From Hyphobacterium marinum (GTDB lineage: Bacteria; Pseudomonadota; Alphaproteobacteria; Caulobacterales; Maricaulaceae): 64,000 bases of DNA. A program made the translations under genes and the position numbers. Below the pieces are notes generated by a model, which ran no database searches, had not been told where the DNA came from, and saw nothing but the letters and a program-made list of their open reading frames with translations. Shown here piece by piece: positions 25,864 to 35,098 of the stretch. The stretch lies in NCBI RefSeq assembly GCF_036330325.1, contig NZ_JAZDRO010000005.1, positions 62,001 through 126,000 of the forward strand, in the 5' to 3' direction. Positions within the stretch are counted from its first letter, which is position 1, and each line of letters opens with the position of its first letter.

Positions 25864-26973
25864 TCAGCCGGTCGAGCCGCCCTGGATATTGGCCCAGTCC
25901 CAGTAGCGCAGAATGGTCTGCGCTTTTTCCACCGAGAGCGTGTCGTAAACGATCCGCGCCTGCTCAATGCCATCCGAGCCTTCCGGACGGCCCAGCCCGG
26001 CCCAGAAGGCATAAAGCGTATCCCGGTCAGCACCCGTCGCCTTGCAGAGCACGGCAAGCGGCTCGCCGCCCATATCGTCGAACATGCGGGCCAGCAGGGG
26101 ACGTGCAATCCCGGCGAGCCGGGCGATCTCCTCGATCATTTCCGATGTCGGCCCGCTTTGCCGCATGGCAGCGACCGCGCCCTCCAGGGAACCAAACCGG
26201 CTGCGTTCTGCGGCACGCCGGTTGCGCTGCCGCCGGTCGACGAATTTCAGGGCGCGGGTCACCAGTGCGTCGGCCTGACCTTGACGGACTTCGGCGGCAG
26301 CCAGGGCAAACACGTCCTCAGCCGCCTCGATCATGACGGTCCGATCAACCCCGAACCGCTCCAGCAGCGCCAGCCGGTCCTTGTGTTCCGACCACCAGAA
26401 CAGGCGGAAGGCCTGCCGAGGGCGTAGTTCGAGCCGTTTGATGACCAGCCGCGCATAAGCCGTCTCGTCCTTCGCGGCCGAGACGATGAATTCCATTGTC
26501 GGCGGGGCGAGATGAGCCTGCGGGTTCTTCAACAGCGCATTGATGACCGGAGCCTCGCCGGTCGCGGCGAGCGCCGCGGCAATGGTCTCCGATACGGTTT
26601 CGCGACGGGCGATGGCCACACGGTGATCGGTCTTGCCGGCCCGGATGACTTCCAGCAGATCGAAATCCGTCAACGCGGCGGAACGGTCCAGCAAGGGTTC
26701 GGCGACCTCATAGGCGTCGCAGGCCAGCATCCGCACCAGCGCGGCAGGCGCGTCGGCGATATCCGCCAGGCGGCGGGCGCAGCGGCGGCGTTCGCGGCTG
26801 TCGCTGTTGCGCAGGACCTCGAACAGGAGATCGCCGACAATCCAGCGCTCCTGCGGGCTGATCCGGCTGGACGGAAGGCAGACGATATCGGCCAGCCGGC
26901 GCGTCAGCACTTCGCGCGCCTTGCCGGACAAGGGCTCGCTTTGCGTCAGATCGTAGGGTTCGGCGTTGGCCAT
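25864..26973 (-). CDS. DUF2336 domain-containing protein (second copy)
   Basis: A 369-aa helical protein of the DUF2336 family, a distant paralogue of the one at 4315-5394. Shared features are an early R-R/L-A-D-I helix, the pattern VPESVSDAIV/VSETIAAALA after a charged stretch, and a C-terminal YD-x-LS-x-x-x-AQ-x-x-I/L-R-x-x (ARIVYDTLSVEKAQTILRYW here). No catalytic or membrane motif. It is divergent from an MFS exporter, with the starts about 130 bp apart. Confidence 0.75.
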   Translation of the reverse strand: MANAEPYDLTQSEPLSGKAREVLTRRLADIVCLPSSRISPQERWIVGDLLFEVLRNSDSRERRRCARRLADIADAPAALVRMLACDAYEVAEPLLDRSAALTDFDLLEVIRAGKTDHRVAIARRETVSETIAAALAATGEAPVINALLKNPQAHLAPPTMEFIVSAAKDETAYARLVIKRLELRPRQAFRLFWWSEHKDRLALLERFGVDRTVMIEAAEDVFALAAAEVRQGQADALVTRALKFVDRRQRNRRAAERSRFGSLEGAVAAMRQSGPTSEMIEEIARLAGIARPLLARMFDDMGGEPLAVLCKATGADRDTLYAFWAGLGRPEGSDGIEQARIVYDTLSVEKAQTILRYWDWANIQGGSTG

Positions 26974-27103
26974 CGGTTCATCCGTCGGGAATCACGGAGC
27001 GCAACTTGCGGCCCGAGGCGTTAAGGAAGCGTGGTCTGCAAGCATCCGCACCCCTATCCTCGTGGCAGCCCGCCGCATTGTGACCGGGCGGCAAATCCCG
27101 CAT

Positions 27104-28387
27104 ATGGTCCCGATGACCGCGACCAGCGCTCCTCCGTTCCGTGCCTATCTGGCGATCGTCGCCGGCTGGTTCTTTGGCTTCGGGCTTCAGACAACGCTGT
27201 TCCCCGGTGTCGTCTATTTCACGCTTGCCGAAACGCCGGAACGCCTTGGCCTCGCCCAGATGGCCCTGACCCTGCCCATGCTTCTACTCCTGCCGGCAGC
27301 TGGCGTACTGGCCGAGCGCCGTGACCGGCGCATCCTTCTGATCCTCTTTTACGGGCTGGCGAGTCTCTTCGCGGCCATTCTTGCCGGCCTGTTGATGTTC
27401 GGCCTCCTGACCTATTCAGCCCTGCTGGTCTATGCGCTCGCAGTCGGGACGTGCGGAGCTTTCGTCATGCCGGCCCGGGATTCGGTCATCAACCCGATCG
27501 TCCGCCTGTCCAATCGCATGGGAACGCCGGTTAGCCTGCAGAAGGCGGTGATCATCACCTCGCTGGTCCAGTTCGGGGCCCAGATCGCCGGCATGGCCGC
27601 CGGCTATGTCGCACAGCTGATCGGGCCGGGTCCGCTGTTCGCAGTTCAGGCGGGTGGCTTTGCGCTTGGCCTGATGGCCGCCATCCTGATGCCACGCATG
27701 CTGTCGCGCCGGGCCGACAAGCCGCATGCGCTCCAGGACCTGGTCGACGGCATCGGCGCCGTTATCCAGTCCAATGTCCTGGGGCCCATGACGGCCATCA
27801 TGGTCGCTGTCGGATTTTTCGTCGTCGGCGGCGGCTTCTTCGTCATCATTCCGGTGCTGGTGAAGGACGTCTACCACGCCAGCTATGGGGCGTTGTCGAG
27901 CCTGCTTGTCGTGTTCTGGCTGGGGGCCTTTATCGCCAATGCCGCGCTCGCCCGTTTCGGACATATCGACCGGCCCGGACGGGTCATCGTCGCGGCCCAG
28001 CTGGTCACTGTGGTGTCCCTCGCCCTGCTCAGTTTCGACATGCCGTTTGCCGGCCTTTACCTGCTCGACCTGTTCTGGGGGCTGGGAGCCGGTGTCGCGA
28101 TTTCCTTGAGCCGGGCCGTGGTCCAGGAACACGCCGCCAAGGACAAGCTCGCCCGGGTCTTGAGCGTCTACCAGCTCGGCCTCTTTGGCGGTATGCCGCT
28201 CGGCGCGGTTCTGATGGGCTATGTCGTGGCCCATGTCGGCCCGCGCGATGCCGCCTGGATCCCGGTCATCGGCCTTTCCGTCGTGCTGGTCGCGATTTCG
28301 CTGCTAACCCCCATATTAAGGATCGAACGCCGCGATCCGGGTCAGGCCATCGAGGCCCGGCGCAACAGCCAGGGAGACGAGACATGA
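27104..28387 (+). CDS. MFS transporter
   Basis: A 427-aa, about 12-helix major facilitator. The loop 2-3 motif is LPAAGVLAERRDRRILLIL (a variant of G-x-x-x-D-R-x-G-R-R). Further marks are GTCGAFVMPARDSVINPIV near helix 5, NAALARFGHIDRPGR in the second half and LGLFGGMPLGAVLMG near helix 11. It resembles the MFS_3/EntS-like export group, in which a PAR-D-x-x-x-P motif is common; the substrate is unknown. Starts at ATG 27104 or 27113 are both plausible; the longer frame to 26966 overlaps the divergent gene. The stop overlaps the msrB start as ATGA. Confidence 0.88.
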   Translation: MVPMTATSAPPFRAYLAIVAGWFFGFGLQTTLFPGVVYFTLAETPERLGLAQMALTLPMLLLLPAAGVLAERRDRRILLILFYGLASLFAAILAGLLMFGLLTYSALLVYALAVGTCGAFVMPARDSVINPIVRLSNRMGTPVSLQKAVIITSLVQFGAQIAGMAAGYVAQLIGPGPLFAVQAGGFALGLMAAILMPRMLSRRADKPHALQDLVDGIGAVIQSNVLGPMTAIMVAVGFFVVGGGFFVIIPVLVKDVYHASYGALSSLLVVFWLGAFIANAALARFGHIDRPGRVIVAAQLVTVVSLALLSFDMPFAGLYLLDLFWGLGAGVAISLSRAVVQEHAAKDKLARVLSVYQLGLFGGMPLGAVLMGYVVAHVGPRDAAWIPVIGLSVVLVAISLLTPILRIERRDPGQAIEARRNSQGDET

Positions 28388-28791
28388 GCCGATTGCCCAA
28401 AGACAAGATCGAAAGGCTGCGCAAGGACTTGCCCGGCAATGTCGACCGCATCGCCTTTGCCGAAGGCACCGAACCCCCTTTCTCTCACCCGCTGAACAGT
28501 GAAAAGCGGACGGGCGACTTTGCCTGCCGCGTCTGTGGCGAAGTGCTGTTCAAGGGCGACGCAAAATACGACAGCGGCTCGGGCTGGCCATCGTTTTTCC
28601 GTCCTGCCGACCCGGCCAGCGTCGAGACCAAGACCGACCACAAGCTGGCCATGCCCCGGACCGAGATTCATTGTGCCAATTGCGGGGCGCATCTGGGCCA
28701 CGTGTTTTCCGACGGACCGGCGCCGACCGGTCAACGCTATTGCGTCAATGGAACGGTGCTGGACTTCCGTCCCGGAGACGCCGAGAAGTAA
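28384..28791 (+). CDS. msrB: peptide-methionine (R)-S-oxide reductase
   Basis: A 135-aa MsrB that reduces methionine-R-sulfoxide in proteins. Two zinc-binding CxxC pairs are visible (CRVCGE and CANCGA). YDSGSGWPSFF and the C-terminal RYCVNGTVLDF hold the substrate pocket and catalytic Cys. Standard length, cytosolic (no signal peptide). Coupled by a 4-bp overlap to the MFS gene. Confidence 0.96.
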   Translation: MSRLPKDKIERLRKDLPGNVDRIAFAEGTEPPFSHPLNSEKRTGDFACRVCGEVLFKGDAKYDSGSGWPSFFRPADPASVETKTDHKLAMPRTEIHCANCGAHLGHVFSDGPAPTGQRYCVNGTVLDFRPGDAEK

Positions 28792-28827
28792 TTCAGAAGC
28801 ACGTATCAACGGTCAGTGGTGAGGGAC

Positions 28828-31128
28828 ATGAGACCTGTGAAATTGGTGAGCAAGTTTGCCGTGTTCGGCGCGATTGTCGCGCTGACTGCGGCCTGCAGTC
28901 AGGAGAATGACATGGATGATCAGACCGTTGCCGCGCCGGCCGAGACCGAAGCCGCGCCCGACAGCCTGATTGCACGGGCCCAGACGCTCAACGCCCCGGT
29001 GGCCGAGCGCCGCCCGGTCGAGATCGAACAGGTCGGCCGCACACGCGTCGACAATTATGGCTGGCTGCGCGACGACAACTGGCAGGAAGTCATGCGCGAC
29101 CCGTCGGTCCTGCGCCAGGACATCCGCGACCATCTCGAAGCCGAGAACGCCTATTACGAAGCGGTGATGGAGCCCACGGCCGCGCTCCAGGAACGCCTGT
29201 ATCAGGAAATGCGTGGCCGTATCCTGGAAGACGATTCCACCGTTCCGGAAGCAGACGGCCCCTACGCCTACTACACGCGCTTCCGCGAAGGCGGCCAGTA
29301 TCCGATCTATGCCCGCCGCCAGGTCAATCCCGAAACCGGGGAACCGGAAGGTGACGAGGAAATCTTGCTCGACGGCGACGCCGAGGCCGGTGACTTCGAA
29401 TACCTCGACTTCGGCAATGTCGATCACAGCCCCGACCACCGCTATCTCGCCTTTGGCGTCGATACGCGCGGCTCGGAATATTACGAGGTCCGGATCAAGG
29501 ACGTCGCCAGTGGCGCGATCATCGCCACGCTGACCGACGAAAGCACGGGCAATTTCGCCTGGTCGAATGACTCGCAAACCCTGTTCTGGGTCTGGCGGGA
29601 CGACAATGGCCGCTCCAAGCGCGTCTATCGGCAGTCGATCGACTCCGCCGAAGCCGACCTCATCTATGACGAGGCCGATGACGGCTTCTTCGTCAATGTC
29701 GGGCGGTCCGATGGCGACAGCTTCATCGTCATCTCGACCTCGGGCCACACCACGTCGGAACTGCGCCTGATCGATGCCAACAATCCGACGAGCGATCCCG
29801 TCCTCGTCGCCGAGCGTGAAACCGATGTCGAATACGACCTGATCGAGGCCGGCGACCGGCTCTACTTCCGTACCAATGCGGACGGAGCGGTCGACTTCAA
29901 GATCGTCGAAGCGCCGATGGATGCGCCGGGCCGGGAAAACTGGGTCGATGTCGTTCCGCACCGGGCCGGCACGCTGATCAACACTGCCATCGGTTTCCGC
30001 GACTGGATGGTGCGGCTGGAGCGTGAAAACGCCCTGCCGCGCATTGTCGTGCGCAACCTGGAAAGCGGCGAAGAACACGACATCGCCTTTGACGAGGAAG
30101 CCTATTCGCTCGGCATTGATGGCGGATACGAGTTCGCCGTCGACCGGCTGCGCTTCTCCTATGAATCACCCTCTACACCGGAGGAGACTTATGACTACGA
30201 CATGGCGACGCGCGAGCGCACGCTGTTGAAGCGTCAGGAAATCCCGTCCGGTCATAATGTCGAGGATTATGTCGTGCGCCGCATCATGGCCCCGTCCCAT
30301 GACGGCGAGATGATCCCGGTCACCCTGCTCTACCATCGCGATACGCCGGTGGACGGCTCGGCCCCGCTGATGCTCTACGGCTATGGCAGCTACGGCATCA
30401 CCATCCCCGCTTCCTTCCGGGTCACGCCGCTCTCGCTGGTCGATCGCGGCATGATCTACGCCATCGCCCACATCCGCGGCAGCATGGCGCGCGGCTATGG
30501 CTGGTATCTCGACGGCAAGCTGGAGAACAAGATCAACACTTTCCGTGACTTCGTGTCCGCGGGCGAGGCGCTGATCGACCAGGGCTATACCAGCCGTGGC
30601 AACATGGTCGCCTATGGCGGTTCGGCGGGCGGCCTGCTCGTCGGCGCGGCGATCAACATGGCCCCGGACCTCTTTGCCGGTGCCATCGGCGCGGTGCCCT
30701 TCGTCGATGTCATCAACACGATGAGCGACGCGGAATTGCCGCTGACCCCGCCGGAGTGGCCTGAATGGGGCAATCCGCTCGAAAGCGCGACCGACTACGA
30801 CACGATGATGGAGTACAGCCCGTACGATAACGTCACCGCCCAGGACTATCCCCATGTTCTGGCGACGGCGGGGCTGACCGATCCGCGCGTCACCTACTGG
30901 GAGCCGGCCAAATGGGTCGCCGTCCTGCGCCATGAGCGCACCGATGACGGGCTGACCCTGATGCGCACCAATATGGGCGCGGGCCATGGCGGTGCGTCAG
31001 GGCGCTTCGACTCGCTGCGCGAGACGGCCCAGAACTGGGCCTTCGCCCTGATGACAGTGGGCCTCGCCGATGCCGAAGTCGCTGCACTGGCGGCTGAAAC
31101 CAGCGCGGAGGCTGAAGGCGGCGAATAA
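28828..31128 (+). CDS. S9A prolyl oligopeptidase/protease II family lipoprotein
   Basis: A 766-aa serine peptidase of the prolyl oligopeptidase/oligopeptidase B clan. An N-terminal hydrophobic segment ending VALTAACSQE looks like a lipoprotein signal (Cys about residue 23), so it is probably anchored in the periplasm. A seven-bladed propeller region (WLRDDNWQEVM onward) precedes the catalytic domain: YGSYGITIPASF, GGSAGGLLV (nucleophile Ser), GLTDPRVTYWEPAKW (Asp) and GAGHGG (His). Starts at GTG 28816 or ATG 28828 are possible; ATG gives a better signal peptide. A strong terminator follows. It may cut short basic or proline-containing peptides; specificity is not readable. Confidence 0.92.
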   Translation: MRPVKLVSKFAVFGAIVALTAACSQENDMDDQTVAAPAETEAAPDSLIARAQTLNAPVAERRPVEIEQVGRTRVDNYGWLRDDNWQEVMRDPSVLRQDIRDHLEAENAYYEAVMEPTAALQERLYQEMRGRILEDDSTVPEADGPYAYYTRFREGGQYPIYARRQVNPETGEPEGDEEILLDGDAEAGDFEYLDFGNVDHSPDHRYLAFGVDTRGSEYYEVRIKDVASGAIIATLTDESTGNFAWSNDSQTLFWVWRDDNGRSKRVYRQSIDSAEADLIYDEADDGFFVNVGRSDGDSFIVISTSGHTTSELRLIDANNPTSDPVLVAERETDVEYDLIEAGDRLYFRTNADGAVDFKIVEAPMDAPGRENWVDVVPHRAGTLINTAIGFRDWMVRLERENALPRIVVRNLESGEEHDIAFDEEAYSLGIDGGYEFAVDRLRFSYESPSTPEETYDYDMATRERTLLKRQEIPSGHNVEDYVVRRIMAPSHDGEMIPVTLLYHRDTPVDGSAPLMLYGYGSYGITIPASFRVTPLSLVDRGMIYAIAHIRGSMARGYGWYLDGKLENKINTFRDFVSAGEALIDQGYTSRGNMVAYGGSAGGLLVGAAINMAPDLFAGAIGAVPFVDVINTMSDAELPLTPPEWPEWGNPLESATDYDTMMEYSPYDNVTAQDYPHVLATAGLTDPRVTYWEPAKWVAVLRHERTDDGLTLMRTNMGAGHGGASGRFDSLRETAQNWAFALMTVGLADAEVAALAAETSAEAEGGE

Positions 31129-31155
31129 GCCCTCGCTCCATCCGGCAACGATCAA

Positions 31156-31186
31156 GGCCGCCGGAGACATCTCCGGCGGCCTTTTT
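31156..31186 (+). terminator. rho-independent terminator of the S9 peptidase gene
   Basis: GGCCGCCGGAG (31156-31166) pairs perfectly with CTCCGGCGGCC (31171-31181) across an ACAT loop, followed by TTTTT (31182-31186). It sits 28 bp after the stop codon. Confidence 0.92.
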
Positions 31187-31205
31187 CATGGGTTGGAATG
31201 CCGGT

Positions 31206-31808
31206 TCAATCATTCAGTTCGAAATTCAATCGGGTCTGGAGATTGCTCCGGACACGGGGCTCGCCATTGACCACCATCGGGTCATAGCGCCAGCGCTCGA
31301 CAGCCCGGACCGAAGCCGACGTGAAGACCGCGCTCGTGCAGTCGGCCCGAACGTTCAGCGGAACACCATCGGTCCCGACATCAAAGCTCATGACACAATC
31401 GCCCTCGATCCCGCGCTGCAGGGCGGAATTCGGATAGACCGGCTCGATACGGATCACCGGACGCGCATCGCCATCGACCGTAAAGTTCGTGTTCTGGGTC
31501 TCGATAACAGGCGGATCCAGGCGGGGAAGCTCGCCGATAAAGTCGGTCAATTCACCATCCGGGCGCGGTGTCGGGTCGACTGGCACTTCCGGAATGGGAG
31601 GCGGCGGATCGAGCATTTCGATCTCGTCGGGGGTAGGACCGTCAGGCTCGACAATCTTCACCTCCGGATTGATATCGAATGTCAGCCGCGGCGTTTCTTC
31701 CGGCATCGCGCCCGGCTCCACAAGGATGAGCGTGCGCATCAGCAGGAAGAGCGCGGCCGTCACGCCGGCGGCAACAGGCAGGCCCATCGCAAGTCTGGAA
31801 GCGGTCAT
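31206..31808 (-). CDS. tonB: TonB-like energy transducer, copy 1
   Basis: A 200-aa protein with an N-terminal transmembrane anchor (LPVAAGVTAALFLLMRTLILV) and a proline-rich periplasmic linker (MLDPPPPIPEVPVDPTPRP). The TonB C-terminal domain reads RIEPVYPNSALQRGIEGDCVM, then ASVRAVERWRYDPMV. It couples inner-membrane proton motive force to outer-membrane receptors. It lies beyond the terminator of the TPR-TonB2-ExbD-ExbB operon and has its own likely promoter and a strong AAAGGAG ribosome site, so it is a separate unit. Two cysteines in the C-terminal domain (DCVM, DCTS) may bond; the TonB at 33634-34254 has them too. Confidence 0.9.
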   Translation of the reverse strand: MTASRLAMGLPVAAGVTAALFLLMRTLILVEPGAMPEETPRLTFDINPEVKIVEPDGPTPDEIEMLDPPPPIPEVPVDPTPRPDGELTDFIGELPRLDPPVIETQNTNFTVDGDARPVIRIEPVYPNSALQRGIEGDCVMSFDVGTDGVPLNVRADCTSAVFTSASVRAVERWRYDPMVVNGEPRVRSNLQTRLNFELND

Positions 31809-31881
31809 GGCGAAAAGTCTCCTTTCGCGAACTGCGCCCCCACGCAGCCATTCCCTTTATAACATAATTGTAATGTAAATG

Positions 31882-31910
31882 CTATAATATTTCGTTTCGA
31901 GACTGATCAA
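31882..31910 (-). promoter_or_regulatory. probable promoter of tonB copy 1
   Basis: On the minus strand TTGATC (31905-31910), a 17-bp spacer and TTATAG (31882-31887) lie about 75 bp upstream of the tonB start, in a conspicuously A+T-rich patch. A fair sigma-70-type match; not decisive. Confidence 0.45.
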
Positions 31911-31995
31911 GCCGCCAACCATCTGATTGACCGCTATCGGCCGCCCCAACTGCTGTCCGTCCCCGAACGCACCCCCCTGTTGGGACCCGCGCAAA

Positions 31996-32025
31996 GAAAA
32001 AGCCCCGGCCGCAATGGCCGGGGCT
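31996..32025 (-). terminator. rho-independent terminator of the TPR/TonB/Exb operon
   Basis: On the minus strand AGCCCCGGCC pairs perfectly with GGCCGGGGCT (32001-32010 and 32016-32025) around a 5-nt loop, followed by a T-run (complement of 31996-32000). It lies about 25 bp after the TPR gene stop. Confidence 0.9.
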
Positions 32026-32050
32026 TCCCCGTTTCAGGTTCGCAGAGGGC

Positions 32051-33598
32051 CTAGCCAGCTTCGCTGGCTTCGGCACCTTCGGCATCAGCTTCGGCGTCTT
32101 CCTCGACCTCGGCAACAAAGCCCGGGCCCGCAGTCTGATCGCCATACTGGTTGAAGTAAGGCTGGCAACGCTCCGGGATCGTGACGATCGCGCGGCCTTC
32201 CTCGTCGAACGAGTCCTCGTCACCGGTCAGCGTGATGATGACCAGTTCCTCGCGGATCGTGTTGCGGCACTCTTCGACCGTCACACGGATCCGCAACAGG
32301 CGTGCCTGCTCTTCAGCGGCCAGTTCGCCGTTGATGAAGGTCGTCCAGCCCTGACAGGTCCGGCGGCTTTCGGTCATGTTCGAGCAGCGGCCAAAGGCCT
32401 GCAGCGCGTCCTGACGGTTACCACGCTCATAGCGCACGGTGCCGAGCAGGGCCCAGGCATCGCCCGGACGGTTGAAACCGCCGCGTTGCAGGGCCTGTTC
32501 GAACGCCGTTTCGGCATCGGCCAGTTCATTTTCCTGATACAGCGCTTCGGCGAGCTTCAGGTAATCGTCGCCGGAATTGGACTGCTGGGCGAGTTGGCGC
32601 AGCACCGGGATAGCCCGGTCAAACTCACGCGCCTGACGCCACATATTGGCCAGCGTTTCCAGGTTCTGGCGGGTGCGGTTGACGCGGCCCGCATTCATTT
32701 CGCGCTCCAGGATCACGGCACCGCGATAGGGATACTCGAAGTAGCTGTAATACTGGGCGATACGAATGATCTCGCGCTCTTCATTGAGCATGCCGTTGAG
32801 ATACATCAGCTTGTTGGCTTCAAACGCGCCCTGCTCGTCATTCGTCCGCGCCATCAGGGCCACGAGCGACGTCCAGTAATTGCGTTCACCCGGCCAGCGT
32901 TCAACCATCTCCTGGATCAGATCGCGCTGCTGCGGGACCCGGTCGAGTTGCTGCAGGAAGAAGAGCAGCAGGTCGTAATGCCGGCGCTCACGCGGGCTGG
33001 CCTGGTCAAAGGCAATCTGGGCATAGCGGATACCTTCGCTATACCGCTCGGCCTGGCCATAGGCCTGGGCCAGCATCATGGCCAGGTTCGCATTGAGCGT
33101 CGCACCCTCGCGGATCGCCTGCTCCATGGCCGCAATACCTTGCGAGTACTGCTCGTTGACGATGTAGAGCTGGCCGATATTCATGCGCAGCGCTACGCGC
33201 TCGTCGGTCGTCGCTGCACCGGTATTGATCGCCGCCTCGAAGTCCTGGATGGCCTGCTGGCTGCGGTCGGAACTGAAATAGGCCACGCCCCGCATCCGGT
33301 GGATGACAAAACGCTCGAAGTTATTCGGGCTCTGGCTCAACAACGGCGTCAGCGTGTTGATAACGCAGGTGAAGTTGTCGTTGTTCAGGCATTCCTGCGC
33401 TTCCAGAATGGGTTCACCCATCTGCGCGGACATTGTCCGGTCTTCTTCGCTACCTTCCTGATCTTCCTGCCGGTTGCGGCGCTGGGCCTCAGCATCGGCG
33501 ATGCTCATGAAGATAATCAGCAGGGCGACGAGCGGCGCGGACATGGCCAGCATCCACCGGAAACGCCGGTCGGAACGGACTTTTGTTTGGCTTGTCAT
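32051..33598 (-). CDS. exported TPR protein of the TonB cluster
   Basis: A 515-aa protein with an N-terminal membrane or signal segment (WMLAMSAPLVALLIIFMSIADAEA). An acidic linker and multiple tetratricopeptide helices follow; examples are AIQDFEAAINTGAATTDERVALRMNIGQLY (two parts), ALAEALYQENELADAETAFEQAL and AWALLGTVRYERGNRQDALQAFGRC. Such periplasmic TPR proteins recur next to ExbB/ExbD/TonB/DUF3450 genes and are thought to help TonB engage its receptors. It is the last gene of the minus-strand operon (terminator directly after). It ends in an Ala/Glu-rich tail. Partner specificity unknown. Confidence 0.85.
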   Translation of the reverse strand: MTSQTKVRSDRRFRWMLAMSAPLVALLIIFMSIADAEAQRRNRQEDQEGSEEDRTMSAQMGEPILEAQECLNNDNFTCVINTLTPLLSQSPNNFERFVIHRMRGVAYFSSDRSQQAIQDFEAAINTGAATTDERVALRMNIGQLYIVNEQYSQGIAAMEQAIREGATLNANLAMMLAQAYGQAERYSEGIRYAQIAFDQASPRERRHYDLLLFFLQQLDRVPQQRDLIQEMVERWPGERNYWTSLVALMARTNDEQGAFEANKLMYLNGMLNEEREIIRIAQYYSYFEYPYRGAVILEREMNAGRVNRTRQNLETLANMWRQAREFDRAIPVLRQLAQQSNSGDDYLKLAEALYQENELADAETAFEQALQRGGFNRPGDAWALLGTVRYERGNRQDALQAFGRCSNMTESRRTCQGWTTFINGELAAEEQARLLRIRVTVEECRNTIREELVIITLTGDEDSFDEEGRAIVTIPERCQPYFNQYGDQTAGPGFVAEVEEDAEADAEGAEASEAG

Positions 33599-33633
33599 CT
33601 CGGTCCTCTAATCAAAACGTCCGGCGATCGGAA

Positions 33634-34254
33634 TCACTCGGGGGCCATCCGGAATTCGATGTCGGTCACCACGCCGCGGCGGGCGACGGGCACGCCGTTC
33701 TCGACCTTCGGGCTGTAGCGCCAGCGCTCAACCGCGCGGATTGAAGCGCGTTCGAACATGGAGCTCGTGCACGACGTCGCCACGATATTCGTCGGCGTGC
33801 CATCCGGCGTCACGTCAAACTGCATGGTGCAGGTGCCTTCCAGCCCGCGCTCGGCGGCCCGGGGCGGATAGTTCGGCGGAATACGCACGAGCGGCTGGGC
33901 GTTCCGGTCACTGACGTTGAAGCTGACATTGTTGTTGTTCAGCTGCGGGGCCTCGAATTCCGGGATCCGGCCCACGATCGTGGTCAGGCTCTCGGTCGGC
34001 AGGTCAGCAGCCTGACGCTCGATCTGCGGCGGCGGAGGCGGCGGATCGACGCGATTGACGTCCTCGATCGAGGTGTCCCGCGAGCGCGCATTCAGGCGTT
34101 CGACCTCCGGGTTGATGTCGAAGCGCAGATCAGGCCGCTCTTCTTCATCGAAGGCCACATCTGTGAAAATCAGAACCCGCATCAACATGAAGAGGGCGAA
34201 GGTCACAATGGCGGCGATCGGGATTCCAACAACCAGTCTGACAATGGTCTGCAT
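33634..34254 (-). CDS. tonB: TonB-like energy transducer, copy 2
   Basis: A 206-aa paralogue of the TonB at 31206-31808. It has an N-terminal anchor (IPIAAIVTFALFMLMRVLIF), a short polyproline linker (VDPPPPPPQIERQA) and a C-terminal domain RIPPNYPPRAAERGLEGTCTM, then ASIRAVERWRYSPKV. It lies between exbD and the TPR gene in the operon, 11 bp after the exbD stop. The linker is shorter than in E. coli TonB. Both copies share FDINPEV just after the anchor, which marks a recent common origin. Confidence 0.92.
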   Translation of the reverse strand: MQTIVRLVVGIPIAAIVTFALFMLMRVLIFTDVAFDEEERPDLRFDINPEVERLNARSRDTSIEDVNRVDPPPPPPQIERQAADLPTESLTTIVGRIPEFEAPQLNNNNVSFNVSDRNAQPLVRIPPNYPPRAAERGLEGTCTMQFDVTPDGTPTNIVATSCTSSMFERASIRAVERWRYSPKVENGVPVARRGVVTDIEFRMAPE

Positions 34255-34265
34255 GACGGTCTCCC

Positions 34266-34670
34266 TTAGGTTTCGTCGCCGGAGATGGTGACGCGGACGC
34301 CCATCTCGGTCAGCATTTCCTGGACATCGAGAACAGTCCCGACCGGCGAGCCCAGATCGCCCTGGATCATCGCTTCGGCGCGCGGGTTCTCCTCAAGCAA
34401 TTGCTCAAGCACACCCCGCAACTGGGCCATCTCGTATACGTCGCGATTGACCCAGATTTCATCGGAACTCGTAACGGCGACCAGGATTGTCGGACGTTCG
34501 TCGTCCAGAAGGATAACGTCGGGACGGTCAACCTCGACCCCCGGCTCCTTCACGAAGACAGCGGTCACGATGAAGAAGATCAGGAGGATGAACACAACGT
34601 CCAGCATCGGCGTCATGTTCAGCTCGATTTCCTCGTCGCTGGTTTCTACGCGGCTTTGGCGTCTTGCCAT
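34266..34670 (-). CDS. exbD: ExbD/TolR-family protein, copy 1
   Basis: A 134-aa single-anchor protein of the proton-driven ExbB/ExbD motor. IELNMTPMLDVVFILLIFFIVTAVF contains the essential Asp in the membrane (PMLDVVF). The periplasmic domain follows (DEIWVNRDVYEMAQLRGVLEQLLEENPRAEAMI, two parts). It lies 17 bp after the other exbD and 11 bp before tonB copy 2 in the operon. Two adjacent ExbD proteins with different periplasmic domains suggest a heteromeric or two-motor system. Confidence 0.93.
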   Translation of the reverse strand: MARRQSRVETSDEEIELNMTPMLDVVFILLIFFIVTAVFVKEPGVEVDRPDVILLDDERPTILVAVTSSDEIWVNRDVYEMAQLRGVLEQLLEENPRAEAMIQGDLGSPVGTVLDVQEMLTEMGVRVTISGDET

Positions 34671-34687
34671 GTCTTCTCTCCCGTCCG

Positions 34688-35095
34688 TCAGCCGGCTTCG
34701 CGCTGACGCTGGATGGACACCGGTATCTCGTTGACCCGCATTTCGTCCCAGATTCCGACAATGATGCCCAGCTCGGCTTCATTGTTGGGCTGGATCAGAA
34801 CGGCGCTGTTCGGCTCCTCGGCCCGGATCCGGGCCACGGCCGCCAGCACACGGTCGGCACTGGTCAGACGCTGGTTCACGAACACCCGGCTTTCCTCATC
34901 GACCTGCACCAGAATGACGACATTCTGCTCTTCTGGCTGATCGGGCGACGGCGGCGGCGGGACCATGTCCAGCCCCTGCTCCTGCAGGAAGGTCGCCGTG
35001 ACGATGAAGAAGATCAGCAGGATGAAGACGATGTCGAGCATCGGCGTCATGTTGACGTCGGCCTGATCGGCAGCTCTGCGTGTACGTCTGCGCAT
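34688..35095 (-). CDS. exbD: ExbD/TolR-family protein, copy 2
   Basis: A 135-aa ExbD. DVNMTPMLDIVFILLIFFIVTATFL holds the conserved membrane Asp. A short polyproline stretch (MVPPPPSPDQPEEQN) follows the anchor, then the periplasmic domain (VIQPNNEAELGIIVGIWDEM-like pattern in the middle). It starts 3 bp after the exbB stop. Clearly diverged from the neighbouring ExbD in the periplasmic part while the membrane segment is nearly identical. Confidence 0.93.
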   Translation of the reverse strand: MRRRTRRAADQADVNMTPMLDIVFILLIFFIVTATFLQEQGLDMVPPPPSPDQPEEQNVVILVQVDEESRVFVNQRLTSADRVLAAVARIRAEEPNSAVLIQPNNEAELGIIVGIWDEMRVNEIPVSIQRQREAG

Positions 35096-35098
35096 CGT

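Noticed and set aside
28813..30078. 421-aa minus-strand open frame within the S9 peptidase gene
   Set aside because: The plus strand encodes a full serine peptidase with catalytic triad; the minus frame is its complement.
31206..32025. One operon containing both TonB copies
   Set aside because: A strong terminator (31996-32025) and a promoter-like A+T-rich patch separate tonB copy 1 from the rest.
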